IMG/VR virus record: IMGVR_UViG_3300011115_000278
Location: 1-63,349 of that record
DNA: 63,349 nucleotides
From: a virus
Reading direction: 5' to 3' (one strand)
The notes under the pieces were generated by a model, which did no database searches, was not told the DNA's origin, and was given only the letters and a program-made list of their open reading frames with translations. Position numbers and translations under genes: made by a program. This document shows, one piece after another, positions 49,741 through 58,807 of the stretch. How positions within the stretch are numbered: position 1 is the first letter of the stretch; each line of letters begins with the position of its first letter.

Positions 49741-50304
49741 ATGACTATCGACAAAATTACCGCTACCGATAAAGTGGAAGCGATGACCAAATACAACGCA
49801 ATGCCTGAAGACACTATGTCTATTCACGGTACTTACCACGCTGTTTGCTACAGCCAAGATGGTTTTATCAAGTGGGAAGATGAGATTAAAAACTTGGTCA
49901 CTACAGTGGGTAAGAACTTTACACTAGATACAACTCTGGGTAACGTAGCTGGCGGTGCAGTTGTGATGGGTCTTAAAGGCACAGGAACGGCAGTTGTAGC
50001 TGATACTCAAGCTTCTCACGCAAGCTGGTTAGAGGTGGGTGGTACTAATGCTCCCGCATATTCAGGCAACCGTCCTACACCATCATTTAGCGCGGCTTCT
50101 TCTGGTAGTAAGGCTACATCTTCTGCTGTGTCGTTCTCTATTACCAGCACCGGAAACGTCTTTGGATGCTTCATTAACATTGGCGGTAGCGCAACCAAAG
50201 ATTCAACCACTGGCACATTGTTCTCCGCTGGTGACTTTTCTAGTTCTAAATCTGTGATTAACGGCGACACAATTGCTGTTACTTACACTGCTACATTGAC
50301 CTAA
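49741..50304 (+). CDS. Tail-region protein, 187 aa
   Basis: N-terminal region with MSIHGTYHAVCYSQDGFIKW and LVTTVGKNFTLDT, followed by a Ser/Thr-rich jelly-roll-like domain. Conserved type near tail fibres. SD AAGGAG. Confidence 0.6.
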   Translation: MTIDKITATDKVEAMTKYNAMPEDTMSIHGTYHAVCYSQDGFIKWEDEIKNLVTTVGKNFTLDTTLGNVAGGAVVMGLKGTGTAVVADTQASHASWLEVGGTNAPAYSGNRPTPSFSAASSGSKATSSAVSFSITSTGNVFGCFINIGGSATKDSTTGTLFSAGDFSSSKSVINGDTIAVTYTATLT

Positions 50305-50306
50305 AA

Positions 50307-51323
50307 ATGGCTGGAGCCGCTTGGGGTGATAATGCTTGGGGCGACTTGGGTTGGGGTGGAGTTACCACCTATCAAGAGAGCGTTACTGAGTATTTAACCC
50401 CAGCTACGGCTTGGGGGGCTAACACTTGGGGAGATAATCCTTGGGGCGGTACAGTCCCCATGTTTGATACTCAAGAGGCTACGGTAGCGTTTAACGATTC
50501 AGTATCAGAAACAGCGGCTATAACGGAAAGCCAGACGGTAACTACAGCATTTAATGGGTCAGTTACAGAAACTGCGGCTATCACGGATTCCAATACGGCT
50601 ATAACAGCTTATGGAGAGTCAGTCACTGAAACAGCGGTAACTTCAACCACAGAATCAGTTACAACAGTTTTTATTGCATCTATAACGGAAACGGCGGCTA
50701 CATCTACAACTGAAGAAGTAGCGGCAACATTTGCCGTATCCAGAACTGAAGTTGCGGTGACATCTACAGCCGAAGTCGTAGCGGCTACGTTTGCCGGAGA
50801 TGTTACGGAAACTGCGGCTCTAACAGACGCTAACACAGCCATTACGTCATACAACGAATCAGTTGCAGAAACCGTAGTTACAAGCACAACCGAATCAGCT
50901 ACAGCTATTTTCTCTGAGTCAGTTACAGAAACTGCTGGTATTGCCACGGTTGAAGAGGCTGTAGCCACGTTCCTTGAAAATGTTACTGATTCCATTGCAA
51001 TAGCAGAGGTGGCTCTTGCTACCTTAATTGTGACCATTACGGAAACGATGGCTACGTCTGACTCAACAACAGTTGGAACGTATTACACAGAATTTATTGC
51101 AGAGCTTGCGGCTATCACAGATAATCCTGTAGCGGCAACAACGTATTCTGCAAGCAGGTCTGAAACGGCGGCAATTACAGAAACAAATGGTGGACGATTC
51201 TTGTGGGAAATTATTAATGACACACAGGGCGTTACATGGCAAAATATCAGCAATCCACAAACACCGGGCTGGGCTGATGTGAATAATACTGAAGTTCCCG
51301 GTTGGACAGTAATTTCTACTTAG
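50307..51323 (+). CDS. Thr/Glu-repeat tail protein, 338 aa
   Basis: N-terminus has Trp-Gly motifs (WGDNAWGDLGWGG, WGANTWGDNPWGG). From residue 50 it is built of about 17-residue repeats such as SVTETAAITDSNTAIT and SVTETAVTSTTESVTT. The C-terminus has tandem Trp motifs (TWQNISNP, GWADVNNTEVPGW). An elongated repeated fibre is likely. Function inferred. Confidence 0.65.
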   Translation: MAGAAWGDNAWGDLGWGGVTTYQESVTEYLTPATAWGANTWGDNPWGGTVPMFDTQEATVAFNDSVSETAAITESQTVTTAFNGSVTETAAITDSNTAITAYGESVTETAVTSTTESVTTVFIASITETAATSTTEEVAATFAVSRTEVAVTSTAEVVAATFAGDVTETAALTDANTAITSYNESVAETVVTSTTESATAIFSESVTETAGIATVEEAVATFLENVTDSIAIAEVALATLIVTITETMATSDSTTVGTYYTEFIAELAAITDNPVAATTYSASRSETAAITETNGGRFLWEIINDTQGVTWQNISNPQTPGWADVNNTEVPGWTVIST

Positions 51324-51335
51324 TAGGAGCAATAG

Positions 51336-52151
51336 ATGGCAAATACATCCCTAATCGGTTTAACCCTTCCAGTTACGGGCACTCAGTCCGGGCAATGGGG
51401 CGACACAGTTAACAACGCCATCTCACAGATTATTGACGTTGCGGTGGCGGGTACACAGACTATCTCTGCTGATGCAGACATTACGCTGACCTTAACTACT
51501 GGTACATACGCAAGTACAGGTCTAACGGCTAATAGTTCACAGTACGCAGTTCTTCTGTGGACGGCGGCTGGCACGGTCACTCGCACAATTACAGTCCCTG
51601 CCCAGTCTAAAACCTACGTGGTGATTAACAAAAGTAGCACCCAATCAATCATTGTCATAGGTACAACCGGAACGGGTGTTACTGTGGTCGCGGGTACGCG
51701 GGCTATCGTGGCTTGGGATGGTACTAACTTTGTTAATGTGGGCGGTGGCTCTGCGGCTGGCTCTAACACGCAGGTTCAGTTTAATAGTTCTGGTGCTTTT
51801 GGCGCTTCTTCTAGCCTGACATGGAACGGCACAACGCTGACATCCACAGGTTTTGGTGGCCCCATTAACGGTACTGTAGGTGCAACCACTCCAGCAACTG
51901 GTGCGTTTACAACGGTTACAACCACATCAGCTATCGCTTATAACTACGGCGGTACAGGCCAGTCAAGTTTGTTTAATCAGTGGGGCGTAACTTACGCATC
52001 TACTACGGGCGTATTAGCTACCACGGCGGCTGGTACAACTGGTCAAGTTTTAACGGCTACTACAGGTGGCGCTCCCACTTGGGCAACTGCGGCGGCTACT
52101 GGCGCTACTCGCGGTCAAGCAGTGGCAATGGCTCTCGTCTTTGGTCTATAA
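51336..52151 (+). CDS. Tail fibre-like protein, 271 aa
   Basis: LIGLTLPVTGTQSGQWGDTV is a conserved start of phage tail proteins. Ser/Thr/Gly-rich beta strands follow, ending with a short hydrophobic tail. Probably a structural fibre component. Confidence 0.65.
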   Translation: MANTSLIGLTLPVTGTQSGQWGDTVNNAISQIIDVAVAGTQTISADADITLTLTTGTYASTGLTANSSQYAVLLWTAAGTVTRTITVPAQSKTYVVINKSSTQSIIVIGTTGTGVTVVAGTRAIVAWDGTNFVNVGGGSAAGSNTQVQFNSSGAFGASSSLTWNGTTLTSTGFGGPINGTVGATTPATGAFTTVTTTSAIAYNYGGTGQSSLFNQWGVTYASTTGVLATTAAGTTGQVLTATTGGAPTWATAAATGATRGQAVAMALVFGL

Positions 52152-52160
52152 GGAAACATC

Positions 52161-52538
52161 ATGGCAAATCCCAATCTTGCTGGCACATCAACCACAATCT
52201 ACGGCGTAACAACCTATTTAACACCCGGCACAACGGCGGCTACGGTTTTGTTATCTAATGCGGCTTCTAGCAGCACGGTAATGAAAATCAACCAGATTGT
52301 TGCGTCTAATGTAACTGGTTCTGCGGCAGTCAATGTCACAGTAGCTATTAACAACTTAGCGGCTGGCGCTGGTACGGCTTTCCCAGTTGCATCAATAGTT
52401 TCAGTGCCGCAAGCCGCTTCATTGATTGTTGTAGATAAAACAACGGCTATTTATTTGATGGAAAACTCTTCTATCACTGTTACATCTGGCACAGCCAGCG
52501 GCATTACTTACAGCATCAGCTATGAGTTGATAGCATAA
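52161..52538 (+). CDS. Small tail-region protein, 125 aa
   Basis: Beta-rich Ala/Thr sequence with NPNLAGTSTTIYGVTTYLTP and a compact Val-rich core. It resembles small receptor-binding or fibre-cap domains. SD AAGGA. No assignment. Confidence 0.6.
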   Translation: MANPNLAGTSTTIYGVTTYLTPGTTAATVLLSNAASSSTVMKINQIVASNVTGSAAVNVTVAINNLAAGAGTAFPVASIVSVPQAASLIVVDKTTAIYLMENSSITVTSGTASGITYSISYELIA

Positions 52539-52549
52539 TTGGAGGTCTT

Positions 52550-53467
52550 ATGGGACTCCGATACACGGGAAACATTGTCTCTGCTGGGCGTAACGGCATT
52601 AACTTCCCTGTCACATCGGTGGAATACTTATGTGTGGCTGGCGGGGGTGGTGGTGCGGGTGGAAATAATAGTGGTGGTACTGGTGGAGGCGGTGCGGGTG
52701 GCTTATTAACCGCTACTGGATATTCTGTCACTATTGGCTCTGCCATCACAATTACCATTGGTGCTGGTGGTGCTGGTGGTGCAACTGCTAGCTATCCTAG
52801 TTCTTTTAATGCTGGAGCATCTGGCACAGACTCTACAATTGTTGGTGGCACAACTATTACAGCCGTAGGTGGTGGTAGAGGTGGATTTACTTCATCACCA
52901 TTGCCAACAACAGGCGGTTCTGGTGGAGGTTATGGTAGTGATTCCACAACTGCAACGGCTATTGCTGGCACATCAGGTCAAGGATTTGCAGGAGGTGCAA
53001 TAGTTTCAACATCACCAGCATCATCTTCTGGCTCTGGTGGTGGCGGTAGCGGTTCAGTTGGAAATCCAAATAGTAGTACAGGGTTTTCTGGTGGTGGCGG
53101 TGCGGGTACTGTTTCATCTATTTCAGGCTTACAAATTCAATATGCTGGAGGCGGTGGTGGTGGCGCATACGGCATTTTGTCTAATACAGCACCCGGTTTA
53201 GGTGGCGGTGGTGGTGGGGGTAATGGTGGAGTTACTACAACTAATCCTACCTCTGGGTTGTCTAATACAGGCGGTGGTGGAGGCGGTGGTGGTTCGGGTG
53301 CTACAGGAAGTCAATCTAATGGAGGTTCAGGCGGCTCTGGCATCGTAATCCTACGCTACCCATCTTACTTAGCCCCTGCTACATCTACGACAGGCAATCC
53401 TGAAACTTATGTGACTGGCCCTTGGCGTGTTTATCGCTTTGTAGCATCAGGCACGATTACATTCTGA
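52550..53467 (+). CDS. Glycine-rich fibre protein A, 305 aa
   Basis: The core is polyglycine-like with many GG pairs interrupted by short strands. It opens VEYLCVAGGGGGAGGNNSGG and ends with GGSGGSGIVILRYP and YRFVASGTITF. The same ends occur in the proteins at 53474, 55194 and 56421. Gly-rich (polyglycine II sandwich) domains are known from tail fibre adhesins of phages such as S16, so receptor binding is likely. Confidence 0.75.
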   Translation: MGLRYTGNIVSAGRNGINFPVTSVEYLCVAGGGGGAGGNNSGGTGGGGAGGLLTATGYSVTIGSAITITIGAGGAGGATASYPSSFNAGASGTDSTIVGGTTITAVGGGRGGFTSSPLPTTGGSGGGYGSDSTTATAIAGTSGQGFAGGAIVSTSPASSSGSGGGGSGSVGNPNSSTGFSGGGGAGTVSSISGLQIQYAGGGGGGAYGILSNTAPGLGGGGGGGNGGVTTTNPTSGLSNTGGGGGGGGSGATGSQSNGGSGGSGIVILRYPSYLAPATSTTGNPETYVTGPWRVYRFVASGTITF

Positions 53468-53473
53468 GGATAT

Positions 53474-55192
53474 ATGGCACAAGGTCTTTTTACACTCAGA
53501 CAAGTTAACCAAGCCATTCGTCAAGGCGCATGGTCAGCATTTAATCCACCTCAGTGGGTTGAGTACCTTTGCGTTGCTGGTGGTGGTGCGGGGGGTTGTG
53601 GAAACGCTTCTGGCGGCGGCGCTGGCGGTCTTTTAACAGGCATGGTTCCCGTTACTGCGGGTACTTCTTATACGGTAACTGTTGGCGCTGGTGGCCCTCA
53701 ACAAAATACACAAACGACAGGAGCCTCACCTTCTGGCAATAATTCAGTATTTTCAACTATTACAACAGTAGGTGGAGGCGGAGGTGGCGGTGCGTCATTT
53801 GCAGGAGGTAACGGTGGTTCTGGCGGCGGCGCTGGAGGTTATATTGGCCCATTAGTATATGGACTTGGGATTATTGGGCAAGGTAATGATGGCGGAAGAA
53901 ATTCTACTAGCGGAACAGACCGTTCTGGTAGTGGCGGCGGAGGCGCTGGAACCGTAGGATTATCTGAGGCTGAATTTGATAAAGCTAGACAAGGCGGCGC
54001 AGGGATTGCTTCTGCTATATCTGGAACTGTAACAACATACGCTGGCGGTGGCGGTGGAGGTTCTAGGACTGGTGGTGGTGCTTCAGGCGGTGTCGGAGGT
54101 GGCGGTGCGGGTGGCACTAATTACGGTGACAACGGCACAGCAGGAACAGCCAATACAGGTGGCGGCGGTGGTGGAGGTGCGGCGGCTGGCCCTTCTTATG
54201 GCGGTGCAGGCGGTTCAGGCATCGTAATAGTCAGATACCCCGGCTCTGTGCAGTTTTACACTGGTGGAACTGTTACTTTAAGCGGCATTAGCCCTAATGG
54301 GTATTTTGTTGTTCATACGTTTACCTCTGGCGGTACGTTGGCCCCAACAACGCCTACAAACTTAGCCCCTTCATTACCCGCAAACACAACGGTTTTCTAT
54401 ACATCAGGTGTATGGGTTGCTCCTGTCGGTGCTACGCAAGTTGAATATCTTGTAGTTGCTGGTGGCGGTGCTGGTGGTTCTGATTATGGCGGCGGAGGCG
54501 GTGCTGGTGGATTTTTAACTGGTACTGGATTAGCCGTTACCGCTGGAAATTCTTATGCAGTAACAGTAGGTGCTGGTGGAAATGCTGGCGCACCAAGGCC
54601 CACTGGTGGTAGCGGCGGTTCTATTGGTAATGGTACTGCTGGTAATAATTCTATTTTGGTTGGTCAATCAAGCACTATTACCGCAACTGGTGGCGGGTTT
54701 GGCACTGCGGTTAATACAAGTGGTGGTGGTGCTGGCGGTTCTGGTGGAGGCACTGGTGGTAATAGCGGCTCTACATTAGCAGGAGGTACGGCAACAGCCA
54801 GCCCAGCGCAAGGAAATAACGGTGGCGCAAATAATCTTAATAGTCCATACCCATCTGGCGGCGGAGGAGGCGCTTCCGCAGTTGGTGGCACTGGCACGGG
54901 TAGCACAAGCGGTAGCGGTGGGGCGGGAACGGCATCCACTTTAATTGGCGCTTCTGTAACTTATGCGGGCGGCGGTGGCGGCGGTTCTGGCGCTCAAGGC
55001 GGAACTCCGGGTACAGGCGGTGCTGGCGGCGGTGGAAATGCTGGAACAAATTCACCAACAGCGTTTACAGGAGTTAGCGGCACTGTTAACACTGGCGGAG
55101 GCGGAGGCGGAGGCGGATATTCCACTGCTCTTGATGCCTACGGTAGTGGCGGTAACGGCGGCTCTGGCATTGTGATTATTAAATGGAGTTGA
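53474..55192 (+). CDS. Glycine-rich fibre protein B, two modules, 572 aa
   Basis: Two Gly-rich modules in tandem (residues about 25-255 and 300-572). Each opens with VEYL(C/V)VAGGG and closes with GGSGIVIV or GGSGIVII, so it is probably a fused duplication of the single-module neighbours. Likely receptor-binding adhesin. Confidence 0.75.
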   Translation: MAQGLFTLRQVNQAIRQGAWSAFNPPQWVEYLCVAGGGAGGCGNASGGGAGGLLTGMVPVTAGTSYTVTVGAGGPQQNTQTTGASPSGNNSVFSTITTVGGGGGGGASFAGGNGGSGGGAGGYIGPLVYGLGIIGQGNDGGRNSTSGTDRSGSGGGGAGTVGLSEAEFDKARQGGAGIASAISGTVTTYAGGGGGGSRTGGGASGGVGGGGAGGTNYGDNGTAGTANTGGGGGGGAAAGPSYGGAGGSGIVIVRYPGSVQFYTGGTVTLSGISPNGYFVVHTFTSGGTLAPTTPTNLAPSLPANTTVFYTSGVWVAPVGATQVEYLVVAGGGAGGSDYGGGGGAGGFLTGTGLAVTAGNSYAVTVGAGGNAGAPRPTGGSGGSIGNGTAGNNSILVGQSSTITATGGGFGTAVNTSGGGAGGSGGGTGGNSGSTLAGGTATASPAQGNNGGANNLNSPYPSGGGGGASAVGGTGTGSTSGSGGAGTASTLIGASVTYAGGGGGGSGAQGGTPGTGGAGGGGNAGTNSPTAFTGVSGTVNTGGGGGGGGYSTALDAYGSGGNGGSGIVIIKWS

Positions 55193-55193
55193 A

Positions 55194-56042
55194 ATGAGTC
55201 AAACTTTATTAGGTGGATTCCTTTCCGCAACTTTTAACCCTTTGAGTGGCGCACCTACTGCTGTTGAATACCTTGTGGTCGCTGGTGGTGGTGGTGCGGG
55301 TTATTCAGCAGGGGCTGGTGGCGGTGCTGGTGGTCTTTTGACTGCGGCTGGATTTGCGGTTGCGGCTGGCTCTGCTTTGACCATTACTGTTGGTGCTGGC
55401 GGCACTGCTGGCTCTGGTTCTGGAACTGCTACAAATGGTGTTGATTCTGTATTTTCATCAATAACAGCTACAGGTGGCGGTAAAGGTGCAGAAGGTTCTA
55501 ATGCAAGTTCCTCTGGCGGTTCTGGCGGTGGTGGTGCTGGTGGTACTTCAAATGCGGGGGGCGCTGGAACTTCTGGTCAAGGTTTTGCGGGAGGTGCAGG
55601 GCAAGCATCTTCACCTTATGGTGCTGGTGGTGGTGGCGGTGCTGGTTCTGTAGGATTACAAGGTGTCAGTACAGGCGGCAATGGTGGCACTGGCATTTGC
55701 TCTACTATCACAGGCACAAGAGTGTTTTACGCTGGCGGTGGTGGCGGTGGTATTGGTTCAAATAACATTACTGGTTTAGGCGGTGGTGGCGGTGGTGGCA
55801 ATGGTGGCACAGGCGCAGATATTGGCGGTTCAGCAGGGACAGCAAACACAGGCGGTGGTGGTGGTGGCGGCAGAAACTCTACAGTTGCAACTGCTGGCGG
55901 TGCTGGCGGTTCTGGCATCGTAATTCTTAGATACCCTGCATCACAAAGCCCACCAACTGCAACAACTGGCTCACCACAGATAAACTTTGCTGATGGGTAT
56001 CAGATATATACATTCACATCTAGCGGCACTATTACTTTTTAA
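55194..56042 (+). CDS. Glycine-rich fibre protein C, 282 aa
   Basis: Single Gly-rich module with VEYLVVAGGGGAGY, GGAGGSGIVILRYP and the C-terminal IYTFTSSGTITF. ATGA-type coupling with the previous gene. Paralogue of the neighbouring fibre genes. Confidence 0.75.
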   Translation: MSQTLLGGFLSATFNPLSGAPTAVEYLVVAGGGGAGYSAGAGGGAGGLLTAAGFAVAAGSALTITVGAGGTAGSGSGTATNGVDSVFSSITATGGGKGAEGSNASSSGGSGGGGAGGTSNAGGAGTSGQGFAGGAGQASSPYGAGGGGGAGSVGLQGVSTGGNGGTGICSTITGTRVFYAGGGGGGIGSNNITGLGGGGGGGNGGTGADIGGSAGTANTGGGGGGGRNSTVATAGGAGGSGIVILRYPASQSPPTATTGSPQINFADGYQIYTFTSSGTITF

Positions 56043-56053
56043 CGGAGAAAATC

Positions 56054-56419
56054 ATGGCACATTTTGCTAAAGTCATCAACGGCGTGGTCACAGAAGTTAA
56101 TGTGGTCGATTGGGAAACGCTGAACATTGAAGGCCATCCTTGGGGTGACCCATCACTCTGGATTCAAACTTCATATAACACCTCGGGCGGCGTACATCGT
56201 CTAGGCGGTACACCACTGCGTAAGAACTACGCTGGTATTGGGTACACATACGATGCAGGTCGTGATGCGTTTATCCCTCCCAAACCATTTGCGTCTTGGG
56301 TACTAGATGAAAGCACTTGTTTGTGGGGCGCACCTACAGCTATGCCTGTAGTTGAAGGAAAACGTTTTAATTGGGATGAGCCTACATTGTCATGGGTTGA
56401 AGTAACTCAAGGGGCTTGA
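56054..56419 (+). CDS. Tail-region protein, 121 aa
   Basis: MAHFAKVINGVVTEVNVVDW and GGTPLRKNYAGIGYTYDAGR with a Trp-rich C-terminus. A family frequent in environmental phages, next to fibres. Probably structural. Role unknown. Confidence 0.65.
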   Translation: MAHFAKVINGVVTEVNVVDWETLNIEGHPWGDPSLWIQTSYNTSGGVHRLGGTPLRKNYAGIGYTYDAGRDAFIPPKPFASWVLDESTCLWGAPTAMPVVEGKRFNWDEPTLSWVEVTQGA

Positions 56420-56420
56420 T

Positions 56421-57308
56421 ATGGGCCAATACTCTGGGATGTGGACGCTAAGTCAAGCGTCCCAAGCAATCAAAGATAATAATTGGTCTGGACTGCCTCC
56501 ACAGAATGTGGAGTATTTGGTCGTTGCTGGTGGTGGTTCAGGCGGTGGTGCTTATTATGGTGGTGGCGGCGGTGCGGGCGGGTTGCTTGCGGGTTTTTCT
56601 GGTGTTTCTGCTGGCACTCAATTATGGATAACTGTTGGCGCTGGTGGGGCGCAAGTAAGCGGTGGAATATACGGCAACATTGGAAATAACTCTGTATTGC
56701 TTGCAACATCTTCTGGAGCTACAACGGGAAACATAGTTGCTTTTGGTGGCGGCTACGGTGGTGGTGGCGGTCAAGTAAATAGTGCCTATAGGCAAGGCGG
56801 TGCAGGCGGCTCTGGTGGCGGTGGCGGTGAATATGCTGGCGGTCTTTTTGGCGGTGCTGGAACATCAGGTCAAGGCAATGCTGGCGGTAGTATTTATGGT
56901 GGCGGTGGCGGTGCAGGGACTGCTGGTATAAGTCTTTTTGGCGGTAATGGTGGCGCAGGTATTGCGTCTGCCATTTCTGGAACGGTTACAACCTATGCTG
57001 GTGGTGGCGGTATGGGAGTTAACACAACGGCTATCAGTGCGGGCGGTGTTGGCGGTGGTGGTTCAGGTGGTGGTACTAGCAGTATTGCATCTGTTGCAGG
57101 CACAGCAAACACAGGTGGCGGTGGTGGTGGTGGTTCACAAACTGGAGACCCTTCTCAATATGGTTCTGCTGGCGGTAGCGGCATCGTAATTCTCCGCTAT
57201 CCAGACACATTCATAGCCGCTACAAGCACAACAGGTTCACCAACAATCACTGTGGCTGGAGGCTTTAGGGTCTACCAATTCACAGCCAATGGTTCTATCA
57301 CGTTCTAA
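56421..57308 (+). CDS. Glycine-rich fibre protein D, 295 aa
   Basis: N-terminus MWTLSQASQAIKDNNWSGLP resembles the start of protein B (LFTLRQVNQAIRQGAWSAFN), followed by the shared Gly-rich module, GGSGIVILRYP and YQFTANGSITF. Paralogue of the other three. Confidence 0.75.
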   Translation: MGQYSGMWTLSQASQAIKDNNWSGLPPQNVEYLVVAGGGSGGGAYYGGGGGAGGLLAGFSGVSAGTQLWITVGAGGAQVSGGIYGNIGNNSVLLATSSGATTGNIVAFGGGYGGGGGQVNSAYRQGGAGGSGGGGGEYAGGLFGGAGTSGQGNAGGSIYGGGGGAGTAGISLFGGNGGAGIASAISGTVTTYAGGGGMGVNTTAISAGGVGGGGSGGGTSSIASVAGTANTGGGGGGGSQTGDPSQYGSAGGSGIVILRYPDTFIAATSTTGSPTITVAGGFRVYQFTANGSITF

Positions 57309-57313
57309 AATGA

Positions 57314-57601
57314 ATGCGCTGGCTCATCCTGTTACTGCTGTTGGGGCTAGTTGGAGCCGTAGCCAAGAATGGCTGTCATGTGCGCGAGTTCTATGGGATA
57401 GGCTACACAGTCCACGACCCAACCCTGCGTCACAGAGAGATGATGGCGTGGCTAGACAAAAACGCCCAGTATTGCAAGTCAACAGATTACACAGTCATTT
57501 GGAACAATTTGGCAGAATGGGCTGGCGCGGCGGATTCCACATGGCTTAGAGCCAAAGTTGTACATGGATACAAAGACGCACTTGATCGAGAAAAGAAATG
57601 A
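57314..57601 (+). CDS. Small exported protein before the holin, 95 aa
   Basis: N-terminal signal-like hydrophobic helix (WLILLLLLGLVGAVA, residues 3-17) and a helical exported domain with two Cys. It precedes the membrane and holin genes, so a spanin-like or lysis accessory function is possible. No lipobox was seen. Confidence 0.55.
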   Translation: MRWLILLLLLGLVGAVAKNGCHVREFYGIGYTVHDPTLRHREMMAWLDKNAQYCKSTDYTVIWNNLAEWAGAADSTWLRAKVVHGYKDALDREKK

Positions 57602-57876
57602 CCAAGAAGCCAATACGCCAACCACGGAAACCGCAAATAGAGACAAAAGAAAAGTTGACGCTGTGGGTCACGCTCATGGTCAGCACCACCCTGTGCATCT
57701 CTGTCTTGGCTATGGTCATCAGCTTTATGCTTGGCCTTTGGGCCAAAGAGGTGGACAACGCAGAGATCTTCAAGATGATTTCACCCGCTTTTTCTACACT
57801 TATCGGCGGCATGATTGGGTTCCTGAGTGGTATTAAACTGATGCAAAATGAAGATAAAAAGGATCACAAATGTTAG
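57598..57876 (+). CDS. Two-helix membrane protein, lysis cassette, 92 aa
   Basis: Basic N-terminus, then helix (residues about 22-48, LWVTLMVSTTLCISVLAMVI) and a second hydrophobic region (FSTLIGGMIGFLSGIKLM), acidic and basic tail. Overlaps both neighbours. Could be a holin or antiholin paired with the 3-TM holin. Confidence 0.6.
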   Translation: MTKKPIRQPRKPQIETKEKLTLWVTLMVSTTLCISVLAMVISFMLGLWAKEVDNAEIFKMISPAFSTLIGGMIGFLSGIKLMQNEDKKDHKC

Positions 57877-58364
57877 ACATTCTTTCTGGGGGCTTGCTAG
57901 GCTCCATTTTTGGTGGCTTGTTCCGTATGGCCCCCGAGGTGCTCAAGTTCTTTGATAAGGCCAATGAGCGTAAACACGAACTCCTAATGTTTGCCCGTCA
58001 GTGCGAACTAGAGCAACTGCGCGGTCAGCAAAAGCTGGCTGAGATAGGCGCACAACGGGAAGCTGCCGTAGATGTGGGCGTTATGGATGCGTTTAACAAC
58101 GCCATCACCCAGCAGGCCGAGATGGTCAAAGCCGCAGGCGGTTGGGTGGCTAGTCTGTCAGCTTCTGTGCGTCCAGTCGTAACGTATTGGGTGCTGTTTG
58201 TTTGGTCATTTATCCATGTTTGGTTTGCATGGAACGCATGGGTTGCGGGTGCTCCTGCTGTAGAAGTGTTTAAAACCATGATGACACCTGACTTCTCAGC
58301 CCTGTTATCTGGGACAATTAACTATTGGTTTCTTGACCGCACCTTGAAGCAACGCGGAATATGA
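57870..58364 (+). CDS. Holin, 3-TM GTA-type, 164 aa
   Basis: N-terminal amphipathic Gly/Phe-rich helix, an internal helix rich in Glu and Gln, then a hydrophobic region (VRPVVTYWVLFVWSFIHVWF) and a C-terminal NYWFLDRTLKQRG. This matches the holin of three TMs found in gene transfer agents and podophages. The endolysin gene follows with ATGA overlap. It would form pores to release the lysozyme. Confidence 0.75.
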   Translation: MLDILSGGLLGSIFGGLFRMAPEVLKFFDKANERKHELLMFARQCELEQLRGQQKLAEIGAQREAAVDVGVMDAFNNAITQQAEMVKAAGGWVASLSASVRPVVTYWVLFVWSFIHVWFAWNAWVAGAPAVEVFKTMMTPDFSALLSGTINYWFLDRTLKQRGI

Positions 58365-58804
58365 ACCTAGAACTAGCCGCAGAACTGTGCCGCCGGTATG
58401 AGGGGTATCGGGCCAAGCCCTACCTTTGTCCGGCTGGCGTGGCTACGATTGGCTATGGTTCTACATACTACGCAGACAAACGCAAGGTAACTTTAGAAGA
58501 CGCTCCAATGGACGAACCTACGGCACGGGCGCTTTTGATGATTGAGCTTGAGCATACGTATCTACCGGGTGTTTTGCGTAACTGCCCCGGCTTGATTACA
58601 GACGTTCGCAAGTGCAACGCCATTGTAGATTTTTGTTATAACTTAGGCACAGGACGCTTGCAGACTTCCACGTTAAAGAGGAAAATCAATGCCAATGATT
58701 GGGAAGGGGCAAAAGAACAACTGATGCTCTGGACTAAAGGTGGCGGTAAGGTACTGCCGGGACTACTTAAACGCCGCACGGCTGAGTGCGCTTTGTTGGA
58801 TTAA
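58361..58804 (+). CDS. Endolysin, GH24 lysozyme, 147 aa
   Basis: N-acetylmuramidase of the T4 lysozyme family. Catalytic E14 in RYEGYRAKPY, and GVATIGYGST with T29. In the spacing E-9-D-6-T of T4 lysozyme the Asp position is Cys23 (PYLCPAG), a known natural variant. No signal or anchor sequence, so it needs the holin. Full length for the family. Confidence 0.92.
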   Translation: MNLELAAELCRRYEGYRAKPYLCPAGVATIGYGSTYYADKRKVTLEDAPMDEPTARALLMIELEHTYLPGVLRNCPGLITDVRKCNAIVDFCYNLGTGRLQTSTLKRKINANDWEGAKEQLMLWTKGGGKVLPGLLKRRTAECALLD

Positions 58805-58807
58805 GCG

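Noticed and set aside
57289-57549. 86-aa frame overlapping the exported protein gene
   Set aside because: Alternative frame starting inside the Gly-rich fibre gene; the 95-aa frame has a clear signal-like helix and good coupling to the next gene.
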